A DNA stretch of 64,000 bases, from the NCBI GenBank assembly GCA_944387385.1, contig CALXES010000004.1:62001-126000 (forward strand). The letters run 5' to 3'. Made by a program: the position numbers and the translations under genes. The notes under the pieces are model-generated. The model did not search any database. It was not told the origin of the DNA and saw only the letters and a program-made list of their open reading frames with translations. This DNA comes from an uncultured Clostridia bacterium (GTDB lineage: Bacteria; Bacillota; Clostridia; TANB77; CAG-465). This document shows, in pieces, positions 50,163 to 59,248 of the stretch (its first letter is position 1; every line of letters begins with the position of its first letter).

Positions 50163-50744
50163 CTTATCATCTAATTCATATATTTTATCTAGTATCATAT
50201 TTGATACTTTTTGTAACTCTTCTTTATTATCATGTATATCTTCTGGAATTTTAATAGGCTCTCCAAATTTTACAACAACCTTTGAAAACAATCTTGGGTT
50301 TTTAGTAATATGAACTGGAATAACAGGAACACCCGCTTTTGATGCAATAAATGCTGGACCAACCTTTGCTCTTCCTCTTTCCTTATCTTTTTTTATTCTA
50401 GTTCCTTCAATAAATACTAGTAATTTTGCATTATCATTTTTTTCAATTACATTAATTGAGTGTATAAGACTACTTGCATCTTTTTGACCACGTTTAATTG
50501 GAAAAACATTATACGCTTTAAGCAATGCTCCCAATAATTTGTTTTTAAAAAGTTCTGCTTTTGCCATAATCCACATATCTTTAGACTTAAAATATACCCA
50601 AAATGGATCAAATATAGTAGAATGATTTGGACAAACAACACATTTTCCCGCATTATCTATATTTTCTAATCCCAAATATTTTACTCTAAATAACAAGTGA
50701 GAAAATAGAAACTTTATTAATCCTAAAAAACCCTTCTTAAGCAT
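50160..50744 (-). CDS. plsC: 1-acyl-sn-glycerol-3-phosphate acyltransferase, PlsC family
   Basis: The 194-residue membrane-associated acyltransferase makes phosphatidic acid. The catalytic motif NHSTIFDPF (HX4D), FIEGTR (substrate binding) and GVPVIPVHI are present. A hydrophobic N-terminal segment attaches it to the membrane. It overlaps cmk by 8 bases; the cmk-plsC order is common in Clostridia. Confidence 0.93.
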   Translation of the reverse strand: MLKKGFLGLIKFLFSHLLFRVKYLGLENIDNAGKCVVCPNHSTIFDPFWVYFKSKDMWIMAKAELFKNKLLGALLKAYNVFPIKRGQKDASSLIHSINVIEKNDNAKLLVFIEGTRIKKDKERGRAKVGPAFIASKAGVPVIPVHITKNPRLFSKVVVKFGEPIKIPEDIHDNKEELQKVSNMILDKIYELDDK

Positions 50745-51429
50745 CTAAATCCACCTTCTCTCTTATTTTTCCTACAACTATATTTTCAACCTCTTCTAAA
50801 GTATAATTAGTTGTATCTAGTTCAAAAGCATCATCTGCTTTTTTTAGTGGTGCAACACTACTTGACTTATCATTTTCATCTCTGAAAATAACGTTTTTAA
50901 GTATTTCTTCATATGATATATCTATTCCTTTTTCTTTATTTTGTTCGTATCTTCTTTTTGCTCTTTCTTCTGCTGATGCAGTAAGATAAATTTTAACTTG
51001 TGCACCAGGAAAAACATTTGTACCTATATCTCTTCCTTCCATCACAATGTTTTTTCCTCTAGCAAGTTTTCTTTGAAGATTAACCATTTTTTCTCTTACT
51101 ACTGGTATATGTGAAACTTGTGAGACCAAATCATTTACTTGTTTTTCTCTTATCTGCTTAGTTACATCAACACCATTAAGATAAAATTTATCCTCACCAT
51201 CTATATTTTCCATATCAATCTTTATATTATCTAAAATATTATTTATTTTATCTATTTCATCAAGTGACACATTATCCCATATCATATTAAGTGTAACACA
51301 TCTATACATCGCACCCGTATCCATATATACTATCTTATATTTTTTTGCAATATTTTTTGCAAGTGTAGATTTACCCGTTCCCGCTTCTCCATCTATTGCA
51401 ATAACGTAATTTTTGCACATATTTTCCAT
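50737..51429 (-). CDS. cmk: Cytidylate kinase
   Basis: Phosphorylates CMP and dCMP with ATP. The 230-residue protein has the P-loop DGEAGTGKST (about residues 13-22), YMDTGAMYRCV, MEGRDIGTNVFPGAQVKIYL and the lid region RAKRRYEQ. AGAAGAGG precedes the ATG. It is the first gene of the cmk-plsC operon. Confidence 0.96.
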   Translation of the reverse strand: MENMCKNYVIAIDGEAGTGKSTLAKNIAKKYKIVYMDTGAMYRCVTLNMIWDNVSLDEIDKINNILDNIKIDMENIDGEDKFYLNGVDVTKQIREKQVNDLVSQVSHIPVVREKMVNLQRKLARGKNIVMEGRDIGTNVFPGAQVKIYLTASAEERAKRRYEQNKEKGIDISYEEILKNVIFRDENDKSSSVAPLKKADDAFELDTTNYTLEEVENIVVGKIREKVDLDA

Positions 51430-51524
51430 GTTTTTTGCCTCTTCTCTTTATTTTTAACTAGAAATATGTTATCATATATCCAAAGATTTGTAAAGAAAAA
51501 ATTTATGAAAGGGTCGTGATTTAA

Positions 51525-52067
51525 TTGAATGGTGATTTGGAACTTTTTGATAATAAAATCATAATATTATATATACTTGAAAAAAACTCTAAGCCGCTTA
51601 CAATAGAACAAATTGCCAAGTTTTGTGAAGACTTTGAAGACATTACTTACTTTGACATATGTTCATATGTTCAAGAATTAAAAAGCAATAAATATATAGA
51701 TGAAAGTTTTTCTGAGTCGGGTAACTTAGTATATAGTATAACCAGTTCGGGTCTTTCGACCCTACAAGAATTATTAGAATTAATACCAGGAGTTAACCTA
51801 CATAATATAAAAAAAATAATAAATAAAAATATTGTAAAAATTAAAACCGACTTTTCCATAGATAATGTTGTAATACCAGTAAAAGATGATGAATTTAAAG
51901 TTACTTGTTATATTAAAGAAGGTAATGATGAACTTGTAAGTATTACAATGTATGCAACAAATAAAGATCAAGCTAGAAATATAACTAAAAATTGGAACAG
52001 CAATGCTGAAGAAATATATGAAAAACTTCTAGAAATGATGACAAAAGAAGTTTCAGATAGTGAGTAA
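51525..52067 (+). CDS. DUF4364 family protein, winged-helix type
   Basis: The 180-residue protein matches the DUF4364 family of Clostridia: an N-terminal winged-helix-like domain (about residues 10-75, LTIEQIAKFCEDFEDITYFD) and a mixed C-terminal domain (VTCYIKEGNDELVSITMYA). The role is unknown; DNA binding is likely from the fold. The start is a TTG at 51525; the upstream site GAAAGGGTCGTGAT is moderate and no in-frame ATG lies near. Confidence 0.82.
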   Translation: MNGDLELFDNKIIILYILEKNSKPLTIEQIAKFCEDFEDITYFDICSYVQELKSNKYIDESFSESGNLVYSITSSGLSTLQELLELIPGVNLHNIKKIINKNIVKIKTDFSIDNVVIPVKDDEFKVTCYIKEGNDELVSITMYATNKDQARNITKNWNSNAEEIYEKLLEMMTKEVSDSE

Positions 52068-52127
52068 TACTTGAATTTATTTATGTTTTATCATATAATT
52101 TAGATGTTATTAAAGGAGTGAATATAT

Positions 52128-53405
52128 ATGTTAGATATAAAATATATAAGAGAAAATAGTGATATAGTAAAAGAAGCTGCAAAAAACAAACTTATTAATG
52201 TTGATATTGACAGACTTCTTGAAGTTGATGAAAAACTACGTAAATTAAACCAAGAAGCTGATAAAATAAAAGAAGAAAGAAATAGTATCTCTTCTTCTAT
52301 ACCAAAATTATCAGATGAAGAAAAAAAAGAAGCAATTGCACATGTAAAAGATTTAAAAGAACAAATAGCTAAGTATGATGATGAGATTGCACCATTAAAA
52401 GAAGAATTTGATGCACTTATGTATGAAGTTCCTGGTGTTCCACTTCCTGAAGTTCCAATTGGAGAAACAGATGAAGATAATGTTTTATTTAAAACTGTTG
52501 GTGAAATACCTACTTTTGATTTTGAAATAAAAGATCATGTAGACCTTGCAGAAGCGTTAGATATAGTAGATATTCCAAGAGGAGTTAAAGTTGCTGGATC
52601 TAGATCATATTTTCTAAAAAATGAAGGACTACTTCTTGAAATGGCACTATCTAGATATGTAATAGATAAATTAGTAAAAAAAGGATTTACACCTATGGGA
52701 GTACCTACTTTGGTTAAAGAAGAGCCAATGTATGGAACAAGTTATTTTCCAAGTGGACGTGATCAATCTTATGCTGTAACTGAAGATAACTTATATTTAG
52801 TTGGTACAGCAGAAGTATCATTAGTTTCATATCATAGTGGAGAAACTTTTGAAAGTGTAAATGAGCTTCCAAAATTGTATTGTGGTCTATCTTCTTGCTA
52901 TAGACGTGAAGCCGGAACTTATGGAAAAGATACAAGAGGACTATACAGAGTTCATCAATTTACTAAAGTAGAACAAGTTATACTTTGTAAAGCTGATTTT
53001 GATGAGCAATATAAATTACATGATTTCTTATTAAATAATGCAGAAGAAATTATGCAAGAATTAAAAATTCCATATAGAGTTGTAAAAGTATGTACTGGTG
53101 ATATGGGTGTTGGTCAAGTTAGAAAGCACGATATTGAAGCTTGGATGCCTAGCCGTGGAAAATATAGTGAAACACATTCTTGTTCTTCATTTAATGATTT
53201 CCAAGCAAGAAGAAGTAATATAAAATATAAAGATGAAGATGGAACAACAAAATATTGTTTCTCACTTAATAATACTGCTATTGCTTCACCTAGAATATTA
53301 ATACCACTTCTTGAACTTAACCAAAATCCTGATGGTTCTGTTAATATTCCTGAAGTGTTAGTTCCTTATATGGGTGGTATGACAAAAATTATGCCAAAAA
53401 AATAA
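52128..53405 (+). CDS. serS: Seryl-tRNA synthetase
   Basis: Class II synthetase charging tRNA(Ser). The 425-residue protein has the N-terminal coiled-coil arm (about residues 25-105), VGTAEVSLVSYH, motif 2 in YRREAGTYGKDTRGLYRVHQF and motif 3 near the C-terminus (NNTAIASPRILIPLLE). AAAGGAGTGAATATAT precedes the ATG. No T-box leader is seen in the 60 bases upstream. Confidence 0.97.
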   Translation: MLDIKYIRENSDIVKEAAKNKLINVDIDRLLEVDEKLRKLNQEADKIKEERNSISSSIPKLSDEEKKEAIAHVKDLKEQIAKYDDEIAPLKEEFDALMYEVPGVPLPEVPIGETDEDNVLFKTVGEIPTFDFEIKDHVDLAEALDIVDIPRGVKVAGSRSYFLKNEGLLLEMALSRYVIDKLVKKGFTPMGVPTLVKEEPMYGTSYFPSGRDQSYAVTEDNLYLVGTAEVSLVSYHSGETFESVNELPKLYCGLSSCYRREAGTYGKDTRGLYRVHQFTKVEQVILCKADFDEQYKLHDFLLNNAEEIMQELKIPYRVVKVCTGDMGVGQVRKHDIEAWMPSRGKYSETHSCSSFNDFQARRSNIKYKDEDGTTKYCFSLNNTAIASPRILIPLLELNQNPDGSVNIPEVLVPYMGGMTKIMPKK

Positions 53406-53412
53406 TAATTAT

Positions 53413-53441
53413 AAGAAGTGATTAAATCACTTCTTTTTTAT
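53413..53441 (+). terminator. Terminator of serS
   Basis: AGAAGTGATTAAATCACTTCT followed by TTTTT. Confidence 0.85.
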
Positions 53442-53448
53442 TATAAAA

Positions 53449-53475
53449 AAATCCTTGAAATTACTTCAAGGATCT
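53449..53475 (-). terminator. Terminator of the 53478-53870 gene
   Basis: On the - strand ATCCTTGAA-GTAA-TTTCAAGGAT followed by TTTTTT. Confidence 0.85.
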
Positions 53476-53477
53476 TA

Positions 53478-53870
53478 TCAATATAATTTATATTTGGATA
53501 CTTCAGGATGTTTCTTAGTATAATTTACCGCCTTTTCCGTTACTTTATATACTATTTCAAAATCATATTCTTTTAGGTATTTTATTTTAAATGAAACTTT
53601 AAATCCATCTTTATCTTCAAATACTAAAAATGAATTTCCATTATTATAGTAAAATTCATCTTTTAGTTCTGATAGATCAAGACCGTCATATGGATCATCA
53701 ACAGCTACACCATCAAAAAACAAAATAAATTTTTCTTCTAATGCTATGTCAAAAAGCTGCTTTATTCTTTTTTGGTTTGCCTCTTTATCTTTACAAGCAT
53801 CCAAACTCAAATCATATCTTTTAACATTTACATCCAATTCTAGGAATTCTTTTAAAGTATTTTTGCTCAT
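53478..53870 (-). CDS. Hypothetical protein, 130 aa
   Basis: The soluble, acidic protein starts at the ATG at 53870, after AAAGGAG; an earlier in-frame start lies before that site. It has an N-terminal helical part (SLDACKDKEANQKRIKQLFD) and a strand-rich C-terminal part (GNSFLVFEDKDGFKVSFKIK). No family is recognised. It is monocistronic with its own terminator. Confidence 0.65.
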   Translation of the reverse strand: MSKNTLKEFLELDVNVKRYDLSLDACKDKEANQKRIKQLFDIALEEKFILFFDGVAVDDPYDGLDLSELKDEFYYNNGNSFLVFEDKDGFKVSFKIKYLKEYDFEIVYKVTEKAVNYTKKHPEVSKYKLY

Positions 53871-54071
53871 AAAAAAACACTCCTTTCTGACCAACATAGA
53901 AAATTATCATGTTGAAACCATTATATTATTAAATACATATTGTAATATTTTGTGCTATGAAAGCATTATATCATAGTTAAATACTAGTGTCAATCAAAAA
54001 AACTCATCATAATTTTACAAATACTAAAAAATATGTTATTATATTACTTAATTAAGAAAGGAATTATAACT

Positions 54072-54656
54072 ATGCTAAAAAATGTTAAGTTTGAAACATC
54101 AGTTTATGACTATAAAAAACTACTTAAAACAGATAAAACTCAAATTGTACTAGTAGGAAAATCAAATGTAGGTAAATCTTCATTTATTAACGCAATATCT
54201 AATCAAAAAAAACTTGCTAAAGTTGGTCAAACTCCTGGAAAGACTAGAAGTATAAATTATTACAATGTGAATAATGAATTTTATATAGTTGATTTACCAG
54301 GCTATGGATATTCAACTATGTCTGAGGTAGAAAAAATAAAAATAAATAGACTAATTGATACTTATATTAGTAAAACACCACAAATAAAACATATTTATTT
54401 CTTAGTTGATATACGTAATAATCCTTCTGAAAATGACAGACAAATGTATGAGTGGCTACTAAGTAAAAATATACCTTTTAGTATAATTGCAACAAAAGCA
54501 GATAAAATAGCAAAGACTAAAATTGAAGATTATATGAAAAATATATCAAAACAATTATTTGCCAAAGAAGAAATTATACCGTTTTCAAGTGATAAAAAAA
54601 TTAATATAGACATAGTTTGTAATGAAATATTAAATATAATAGAAAATAATATATAA
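54072..54656 (+). CDS. engB: Ribosome biogenesis GTP-binding protein EngB/YsxC
   Basis: The small GTPase is needed for 50S assembly. The 194-residue protein has G1 GKSNVGKSS, the switch region KVGQTPGKTRSINYY, G3 DLPGYGYS and G4 ATKADKI. I start at the ATG at 54072 (AAAGGAATTATAACT upstream). In many Firmicutes engB follows clpX and lonA; here it stands alone, more than 20 kb from clpX. Confidence 0.96.
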   Translation: MLKNVKFETSVYDYKKLLKTDKTQIVLVGKSNVGKSSFINAISNQKKLAKVGQTPGKTRSINYYNVNNEFYIVDLPGYGYSTMSEVEKIKINRLIDTYISKTPQIKHIYFLVDIRNNPSENDRQMYEWLLSKNIPFSIIATKADKIAKTKIEDYMKNISKQLFAKEEIIPFSSDKKINIDIVCNEILNIIENNI

Positions 54657-54682
54657 GAAAATGTAAATTTATAATATAAACT

Positions 54683-54713
54683 AAAACAGCAAGAATATTA
54701 TCTTGCTGTTTTA
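54683..54713. terminator. Bidirectional terminator after engB
   Basis: The perfect 12-base-pair stem AAAACAGCAAGA/TCTTGCTGTTTT. On the - strand it contains the final codons and stop of the interrupted gene. Confidence 0.8.
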
Positions 54714-55087
54714 TCATTCCATTTTACTCCCATTAATCTAGAAAACATCTTTCCTTTAGAATCTAAATAGTATTTTACTACCCTAATAGTATAATTTGGT
54801 GCAATGAGAGCCTCACACTCTTTTACATTCATATACTTTAAAATATTTAAATTTTCTATTCTATCTAAAGAATTAGATAAATATTTTGTAGCATATTTTA
54901 AACTTGCTATTTCTAAAATTTTAAGATACTTTTTAATAATCTCTTACATTTTTTCATTATCACTATCACAATTATTTTTTATAATTATTTTTCCGCTTTT
55001 ATATTTTTTTAGTAAATAATACACATTTTTATTTCCATCATTAGAAATTAAATAGATCAAATATTGTTCAATAACATAATTATTCAT
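54698..55087 (-). pseudogene. ORFan interrupted by an in-frame TAA
   Basis: TTGGAGGAG lies before the ATG at 55087. The frame reads 47 residues to ...CDSDNEKM and meets TAA at 54946-54944. The same frame then stays open for another 81 codons (EIIKKYLKILEIASLKYATK to GVKWNDKTAR), ending exactly in the terminator loop at 54698. Codon character is the same on both sides. It is most simply a nonsense-interrupted gene of 129 residues; read-through, a short functional 47-residue product or a base error are alternatives. No family is recognised. Confidence 0.5.
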
Positions 55088-55178
55088 ATTTCTCCTCCAA
55101 TTATAATTAAATTGCATTATAAAAATATTTGCAATATAATTATAACATTTTTTTATATTATTGTAAACTAACATTGTT

Positions 55179-56567
55179 CTATTTAATTATATGTACATTT
55201 TTTCCTTTAATTTTACTATTTAAAAACGTACTAGTGATTTCACCTACGTATTCTTTTGGAACTTCGACAATACTATCTTCTTCATTTATCTGAATTAATC
55301 CTATTTTTTCAGATTTTATACCAGTTAAGCTTTCAATAGCTCCAACTATATCTTTTGCTTTTATTCCATCTTTTTTTCCTAAGCTAAAAGTAATTATATA
55401 TAAACCTCTTTTAGATACCGGATATTTAATTTCATCATCTTCTATATTTTTTTCTAAAGGTACATCTTCGTATATCATTTTTGTTTTAGTATATTCCTCT
55501 AGTTCTCTGATTCTATCTTTTTGCTTTCCTACATACAGTGTATACGCTACTCCACTTCTTCCTTTTCTTGCTGTTCTTCCAACTCTATGTACATAATATT
55601 CATTTTCAAAAGGAATATCATAGTTTATAACAAGCTCTAAATCCTCTATATCAATACCTCTAGCAAGAACATCAGTTACAACTATAGTATCAAGTTTTCC
55701 TTGTTTTAATCTTTTTAAGATCTTCTCTCTTTCTTTCTGATAAATATCACTATTTAACATTTCTAGCTTTACTTTTTTAGATAATAGGAATCTATATACA
55801 TCTTCTGTTTTCTTCTTAGTATTACAAAAAATGATACTATTTTTGGCTTTTTCTTTTTTTAAAATTCTAAAAACACATTCATTTTTCATTTTTTCTTTTA
55901 CATCAATTGCAATTTGTCTTATACTATCTACTAATAAACTATCATTATCTTTACATTCAATATAAATCGAATTTTTAATATTTTTATTTACAATATCCTT
56001 TACTCTACTATCTATAGTAGCTGAAAAAAGTAATTTTTGAGTATTCTTATTGATATTTTTTAATATATTCTCTATCTCTTTGTAAAAACCCATACTAAGC
56101 ATCTCATCTGCTTCATCTAATACTAATGTTGTAACATTTTGTAATTTAAGTATTTTTTTAGAAATTAAATCTAAAGCTCTACCTAGTGTCGCAACAACTA
56201 TATTTACCCCTCTTCTTAAGCTTATAGCCTGAGGTTTCAATTCTTGTCCTCCATATATAGCTATCGAATTTATTCCCTGCATATACTTGCAAAACTTTCT
56301 TGTTTCTTGAACTATTTGTATAGCAAGTTCTCTTGTAGGAGTAATAATCAATGCCTGTGTTACTTTATTAAATACATCTATATTATTTATAATTGGTAAC
56401 ATAAATGCTGCAGTTTTGCCAGATCCTGTACTTGCCATTGCAACTACATTCTTTCTGGCTAATATTAAATCTAATGTCTTCTCCTGTATTTTCGTTTGCT
56501 CAATATACCCTAACTCATCAATTGCCTTTTTTATATTATTATTTAATTTTGTTTCTTTATATTTCAT
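55179..56567 (-). CDS. DEAD-box RNA helicase, DbpA/CshA-like
   Basis: The 462-residue ATP-dependent RNA helicase contains Walker A MASTGSGKT, PTRELA, DEAD, SAT and HRVGRTARKGRSG. The C-terminal 75 residues (RGLYIITFSLGKKDGIKAKD onward) form a DbpA-type RNA-binding domain, which in E. coli and B. subtilis recognises 23S rRNA hairpin 92. It probably acts in 50S assembly or cold adaptation. A long structured leader lies upstream (56568-56900), consistent with regulation in the transcript. Confidence 0.92.
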   Translation of the reverse strand: MKYKETKLNNNIKKAIDELGYIEQTKIQEKTLDLILARKNVVAMASTGSGKTAAFMLPIINNIDVFNKVTQALIITPTRELAIQIVQETRKFCKYMQGINSIAIYGGQELKPQAISLRRGVNIVVATLGRALDLISKKILKLQNVTTLVLDEADEMLSMGFYKEIENILKNINKNTQKLLFSATIDSRVKDIVNKNIKNSIYIECKDNDSLLVDSIRQIAIDVKEKMKNECVFRILKKEKAKNSIIFCNTKKKTEDVYRFLLSKKVKLEMLNSDIYQKEREKILKRLKQGKLDTIVVTDVLARGIDIEDLELVINYDIPFENEYYVHRVGRTARKGRSGVAYTLYVGKQKDRIRELEEYTKTKMIYEDVPLEKNIEDDEIKYPVSKRGLYIITFSLGKKDGIKAKDIVGAIESLTGIKSEKIGLIQINEEDSIVEVPKEYVGEITSTFLNSKIKGKNVHIIK

Positions 56568-56916
56568 AATACCTATTTCCTTTTTCGCTTGATTATACCA
56601 TAACTTAACTAATTATTCAATAAAAAAGGAGACCAAGAATATTCTTGGTCCAAAGGTTTATATATGAAAAAATAATTGTTGTTGTCTTATTTATTACACT
56701 AATATAATACCAACAAATTATGTTAGATTTATGATTATTTTTTGTATTTTAATAGAAAATGGAAACGGAGGACTAACGTCCTCCTTAGGTTTATATATGA
56801 AAAATTATATCTATATAATACAGCCTGATTGTGATAATTTTATGATTATTTTTTGTTACTTGAGTAAAAAGTTCTAATAGTATATAAAAATAATATACTT
56901 GTATTGAGGTGATTTT
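56568..56916. other. Divergent intergenic region with two related structured modules
   Basis: This 349-base gap lies upstream of both the helicase (-) and dapA (+). Two blocks occur twice in the same order: AGGTTTATATATGAAAAA at 56654-56671 and 56787-56804, and TTTATGATTATTTTTTGT at 56728-56745 and 56839-56856. Each module has a hairpin at its left end: GACCAAGAAT/ATTCTTGGTC (56631-56650) and GGAGGAC/GTCCTCC (56767-56784). Read on the - strand the first hairpin is followed by a T run (56627-56622) before the helicase, like an attenuator. Confidence 0.6.
56622..56650 (-). terminator. Terminator-like hairpin in the helicase leader
   Basis: GACCAAGAAT/ATTCTTGGTC, then TCC and six T residues on the - strand, about 55 bases before the helicase start. 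It could end a small upstream RNA or act as an attenuator. Confidence 0.6.
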
Positions 56917-57777
56917 ATGAGTAATATTTCTGGAAGTGGTGTCGCTCTTGTTACTCCATTTGATTTAAATAACAAAATTAACTACGAAAAAGTAAATGAA
57001 CTTATAGATTTCCATATAAAAAATAATACTGATTTTATTGTTATATGTGGAACAACTGGGGAATCTTCTACTCTTTCTGATGAAGAAAAAAAAGAATTAA
57101 TTTCCTTTGCTGTAAAAAAATGTAAAGGAAAAATCCCTATAATTGCAGGAACCGGTTCAAATAATACGCAAAAAACAATAGAATTAAGTATATATGCAAA
57201 AGAAGTCGGTGTAGATGGAATTCTTGTTGTAACACCATATTATAACAAATGTAATCAAGAAGGTCTTTATAGGCACTATGAAAAGATTGCCAAAGAAGTA
57301 TATCCTCTTGAAATAACATTATATAACGTTCCTTCAAGGACTGGGATTGATATATCTTTATCTACTATTGAAAAGCTTTCTAAAATAGAAAATATAGTTG
57401 CAATAAAAGAAGCAAATCCATCACTCGAAAAAATAGCTCAAATAATAAAAAATACAAAAAGAAACAATTTTAAAGTATTCTCAGGTAACGATAATTTAAC
57501 TTATCCTATTTTATCTTTAGGGGGTGCCGGTGTTATATCTGTTTGCGCTAATGTAATTCCAAGTCAAATGAATTTAATTTGCAAAAATAAAGATTTAGAT
57601 TTATTTTATAAATATTTAGATTTGATGAACGATTTGTTTATAGATGTAAATCCAATTATGATAAAAGAAGCATTGAACTATCTAGGATTTAATGTTGGAA
57701 ACGTAAGACTTCCTTTATATAATACCTCTAAAGAAAAACTAGAACAACTAGTAAAAACAATAGACAAGGCTATTTAA
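56917..57777 (+). CDS. dapA: 4-hydroxy-tetrahydrodipicolinate synthase
   Basis: DapA condenses pyruvate with aspartate semialdehyde, the first step of the lysine and diaminopimelate branch. The 286-residue protein has GTTGES, the Tyr motif ITLYNVPSRTG and the Schiff-base Lys in VAIKEAN. TTGAGGTGATTTT precedes the ATG. No other dap genes are adjacent. The 3' end forms a hairpin shared with the convergent DUF4363 gene. Confidence 0.95.
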   Translation: MSNISGSGVALVTPFDLNNKINYEKVNELIDFHIKNNTDFIVICGTTGESSTLSDEEKKELISFAVKKCKGKIPIIAGTGSNNTQKTIELSIYAKEVGVDGILVVTPYYNKCNQEGLYRHYEKIAKEVYPLEITLYNVPSRTGIDISLSTIEKLSKIENIVAIKEANPSLEKIAQIIKNTKRNNFKVFSGNDNLTYPILSLGGAGVISVCANVIPSQMNLICKNKDLDLFYKYLDLMNDLFIDVNPIMIKEALNYLGFNVGNVRLPLYNTSKEKLEQLVKTIDKAI

Positions 57778-57785
57778 CCTTGTCT
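57764..57785. terminator. Bidirectional terminator between dapA and DUF4363 gene
   Basis: GACAAGG/CCTTGTC with an 8-base loop containing the dapA stop codon. Confidence 0.65.
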
Positions 57786-58165
57786 TATAATACATTATCT
57801 ATTCTAAGTTTTTGTCTTCTTACAGTGTGATCTAAATTATTTTTAATTTTTTCTATTGCTACAAAACACTCCTCTTTATTTTCATAACTTACATATTCTT
57901 TTAATTCAACCATTGCCTCATCTATATCATCTATTTCCTCATGTATAATAAACATATTCCATGTATTTTTTAATTCTTGCCATGTATTCCAAGATTTATC
58001 TACTTGTTCTTTTGCAAGTAGATAATTATCATTATATATTGCATTTTTTATATAGTCCATATCTGATGACAAATATATAGAGCTCTTTTCTAAATATTTT
58101 ATCTCAAAAATACCTCCTACTACTAATATAATAATACATATTATCATAATAACAACCTGTTTCAT
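57785..58165 (-). CDS. DUF4363 family membrane protein
   Basis: The 126-residue protein has an N-terminal membrane helix (about residues 4-22) and a helical extracellular part (SWNTWQELKNTWNMFIIHEE) as in DUF4363 proteins, which in Clostridia regularly follow a DUF421 gene. The start is one base after the DUF421 stop, with GAGGTG at its end serving as ribosome binding site, so translation is coupled. Function is unknown. Confidence 0.85.
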   Translation of the reverse strand: MKQVVIMIICIIILVVGGIFEIKYLEKSSIYLSSDMDYIKNAIYNDNYLLAKEQVDKSWNTWQELKNTWNMFIIHEEIDDIDEAMVELKEYVSYENKEECFVAIEKIKNNLDHTVRRQKLRIDNVL

Positions 58166-58166
58166 A

Positions 58167-58814
58167 CTACACCTCTTTTTCTTTTAATTGGTAAGTAAAT
58201 TTATAGTTAGAGTCCATTTGCCCTACTAGAATATCTTCTATTTTAACTTTTTTAGCTTTTACTAGTCTTTCTACTTCCCCTTTACTTATTCCAATAAGCT
58301 CCATATTGCTTTCTGATAACTTTCCATCTTCAATAATATTTACTGGAATAGTTTCAATATTTTTATCATTAGTAATAACGCTTAAATTTCCATTTGTCTC
58401 TATAATTGCATATTTAACATCAGATATCGAAAAAACATCTTTTTCATGAAGTTGAGACATTAAATCTGACACAGTATATTTTTGACTATTAAATTCTTTT
58501 TCAACTATTTTTCCATCTTTAATAATAAGGACTGGTTTACCACATACTATATCTTGAACTTTATTACTTGAATGATTAAGAAGTAAAAAAATCAAATATG
58601 CAAGTAAAAGTGTGATTATAGGAACAATACCGTCAAGTAGTGATAGACCTCTTGAAGACATAGGAGCAGAAGCTAAATCTGAAATTACAATAATTATAGC
58701 AAGTTCAAAAGGCTGAACCTTTGACAACTCTTTTTTTCCCATAAGTCTTATTACTAAAAAAACAACGCAATATAATATAAGAGCTCTAAAAAAAACAATT
58801 AACATTTTTATCAC
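58167..58814 (-). CDS. DUF421 family membrane protein (YetF-like)
   Basis: The 215-residue protein has three membrane helices in the first 85 residues (FFRALILYCVVFLVIRLMGK, the family signature) and a cytoplasmic domain of the YetF type with CGKPVLIIKDGKIVE and LMSQLHEKDVFSISDVKYAI. DUF421 members in Bacillus are linked to spore or membrane properties; the exact role is unknown. It forms an operon with DUF4363. Confidence 0.92.
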   Translation of the reverse strand: MIKMLIVFFRALILYCVVFLVIRLMGKKELSKVQPFELAIIIVISDLASAPMSSRGLSLLDGIVPIITLLLAYLIFLLLNHSSNKVQDIVCGKPVLIIKDGKIVEKEFNSQKYTVSDLMSQLHEKDVFSISDVKYAIIETNGNLSVITNDKNIETIPVNIIEDGKLSESNMELIGISKGEVERLVKAKKVKIEDILVGQMDSNYKFTYQLKEKEV

Positions 58815-58879
58815 CTATTTATATTTTTTCATATTTATTAAATATTATACAAATAATATAACTAATTAGAGGTGAACTT

Positions 58880-59221
58880 ATGTCAAAAAGATTTAAACAA
58901 AATATAATAAGATTTATCTTATCTTTAAGTATTTTTATTTTTACAGTTTTTTTAACACCTAACTTTAATATAGCAAATATTTATATATTATTTATATCTG
59001 CTTTTTTTGTTATACTACTTGATTATCTAGTATCAACAATTACAGGAATTCATGACTATCCATTAGGAAGAGGTGTTGTTGGATTTTTTAGTTGTATAGT
59101 AATTTTATATTCAACCCAATTTTTTATTTCTGGATATTATATATCAATAATATCTAGTATAGTTGCTGCACTTATTTATTCATCTGTAGACTATGTATTA
59201 GATAATACAAAAATGGAATAG
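58880..59221 (+). CDS. Small four-helix membrane protein
   Basis: The 113-residue protein is mostly hydrophobic, with four predicted membrane helices and a conserved-looking loop ITGIHDYPLGRGVVGF. It may belong to a family of small holin-like proteins, but I cannot name it. TTAGAGGTGAACTT precedes the ATG. It is divergent from the DUF421 operon, so both may share a control region. Confidence 0.7.
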   Translation: MSKRFKQNIIRFILSLSIFIFTVFLTPNFNIANIYILFISAFFVILLDYLVSTITGIHDYPLGRGVVGFFSCIVILYSTQFFISGYYISIISSIVAALIYSSVDYVLDNTKME

Positions 59222-59247
59222 AAATTAATTCTATTCCATTTTTTATT
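59214..59247. terminator. Bidirectional terminator
   Basis: AATGGAATAGAA/TTCTATTCCATT followed by TTTT on +, between convergent genes. Confidence 0.8.
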
Positions 59248-59248
59248 C

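Noticed and set aside
54944-54946. Selenocysteine-like or programmed read-through at the TAA
   Set aside because: The stop is TAA, not TGA, and no conserved downstream hairpin stands out; a nonsense mutation is simpler.
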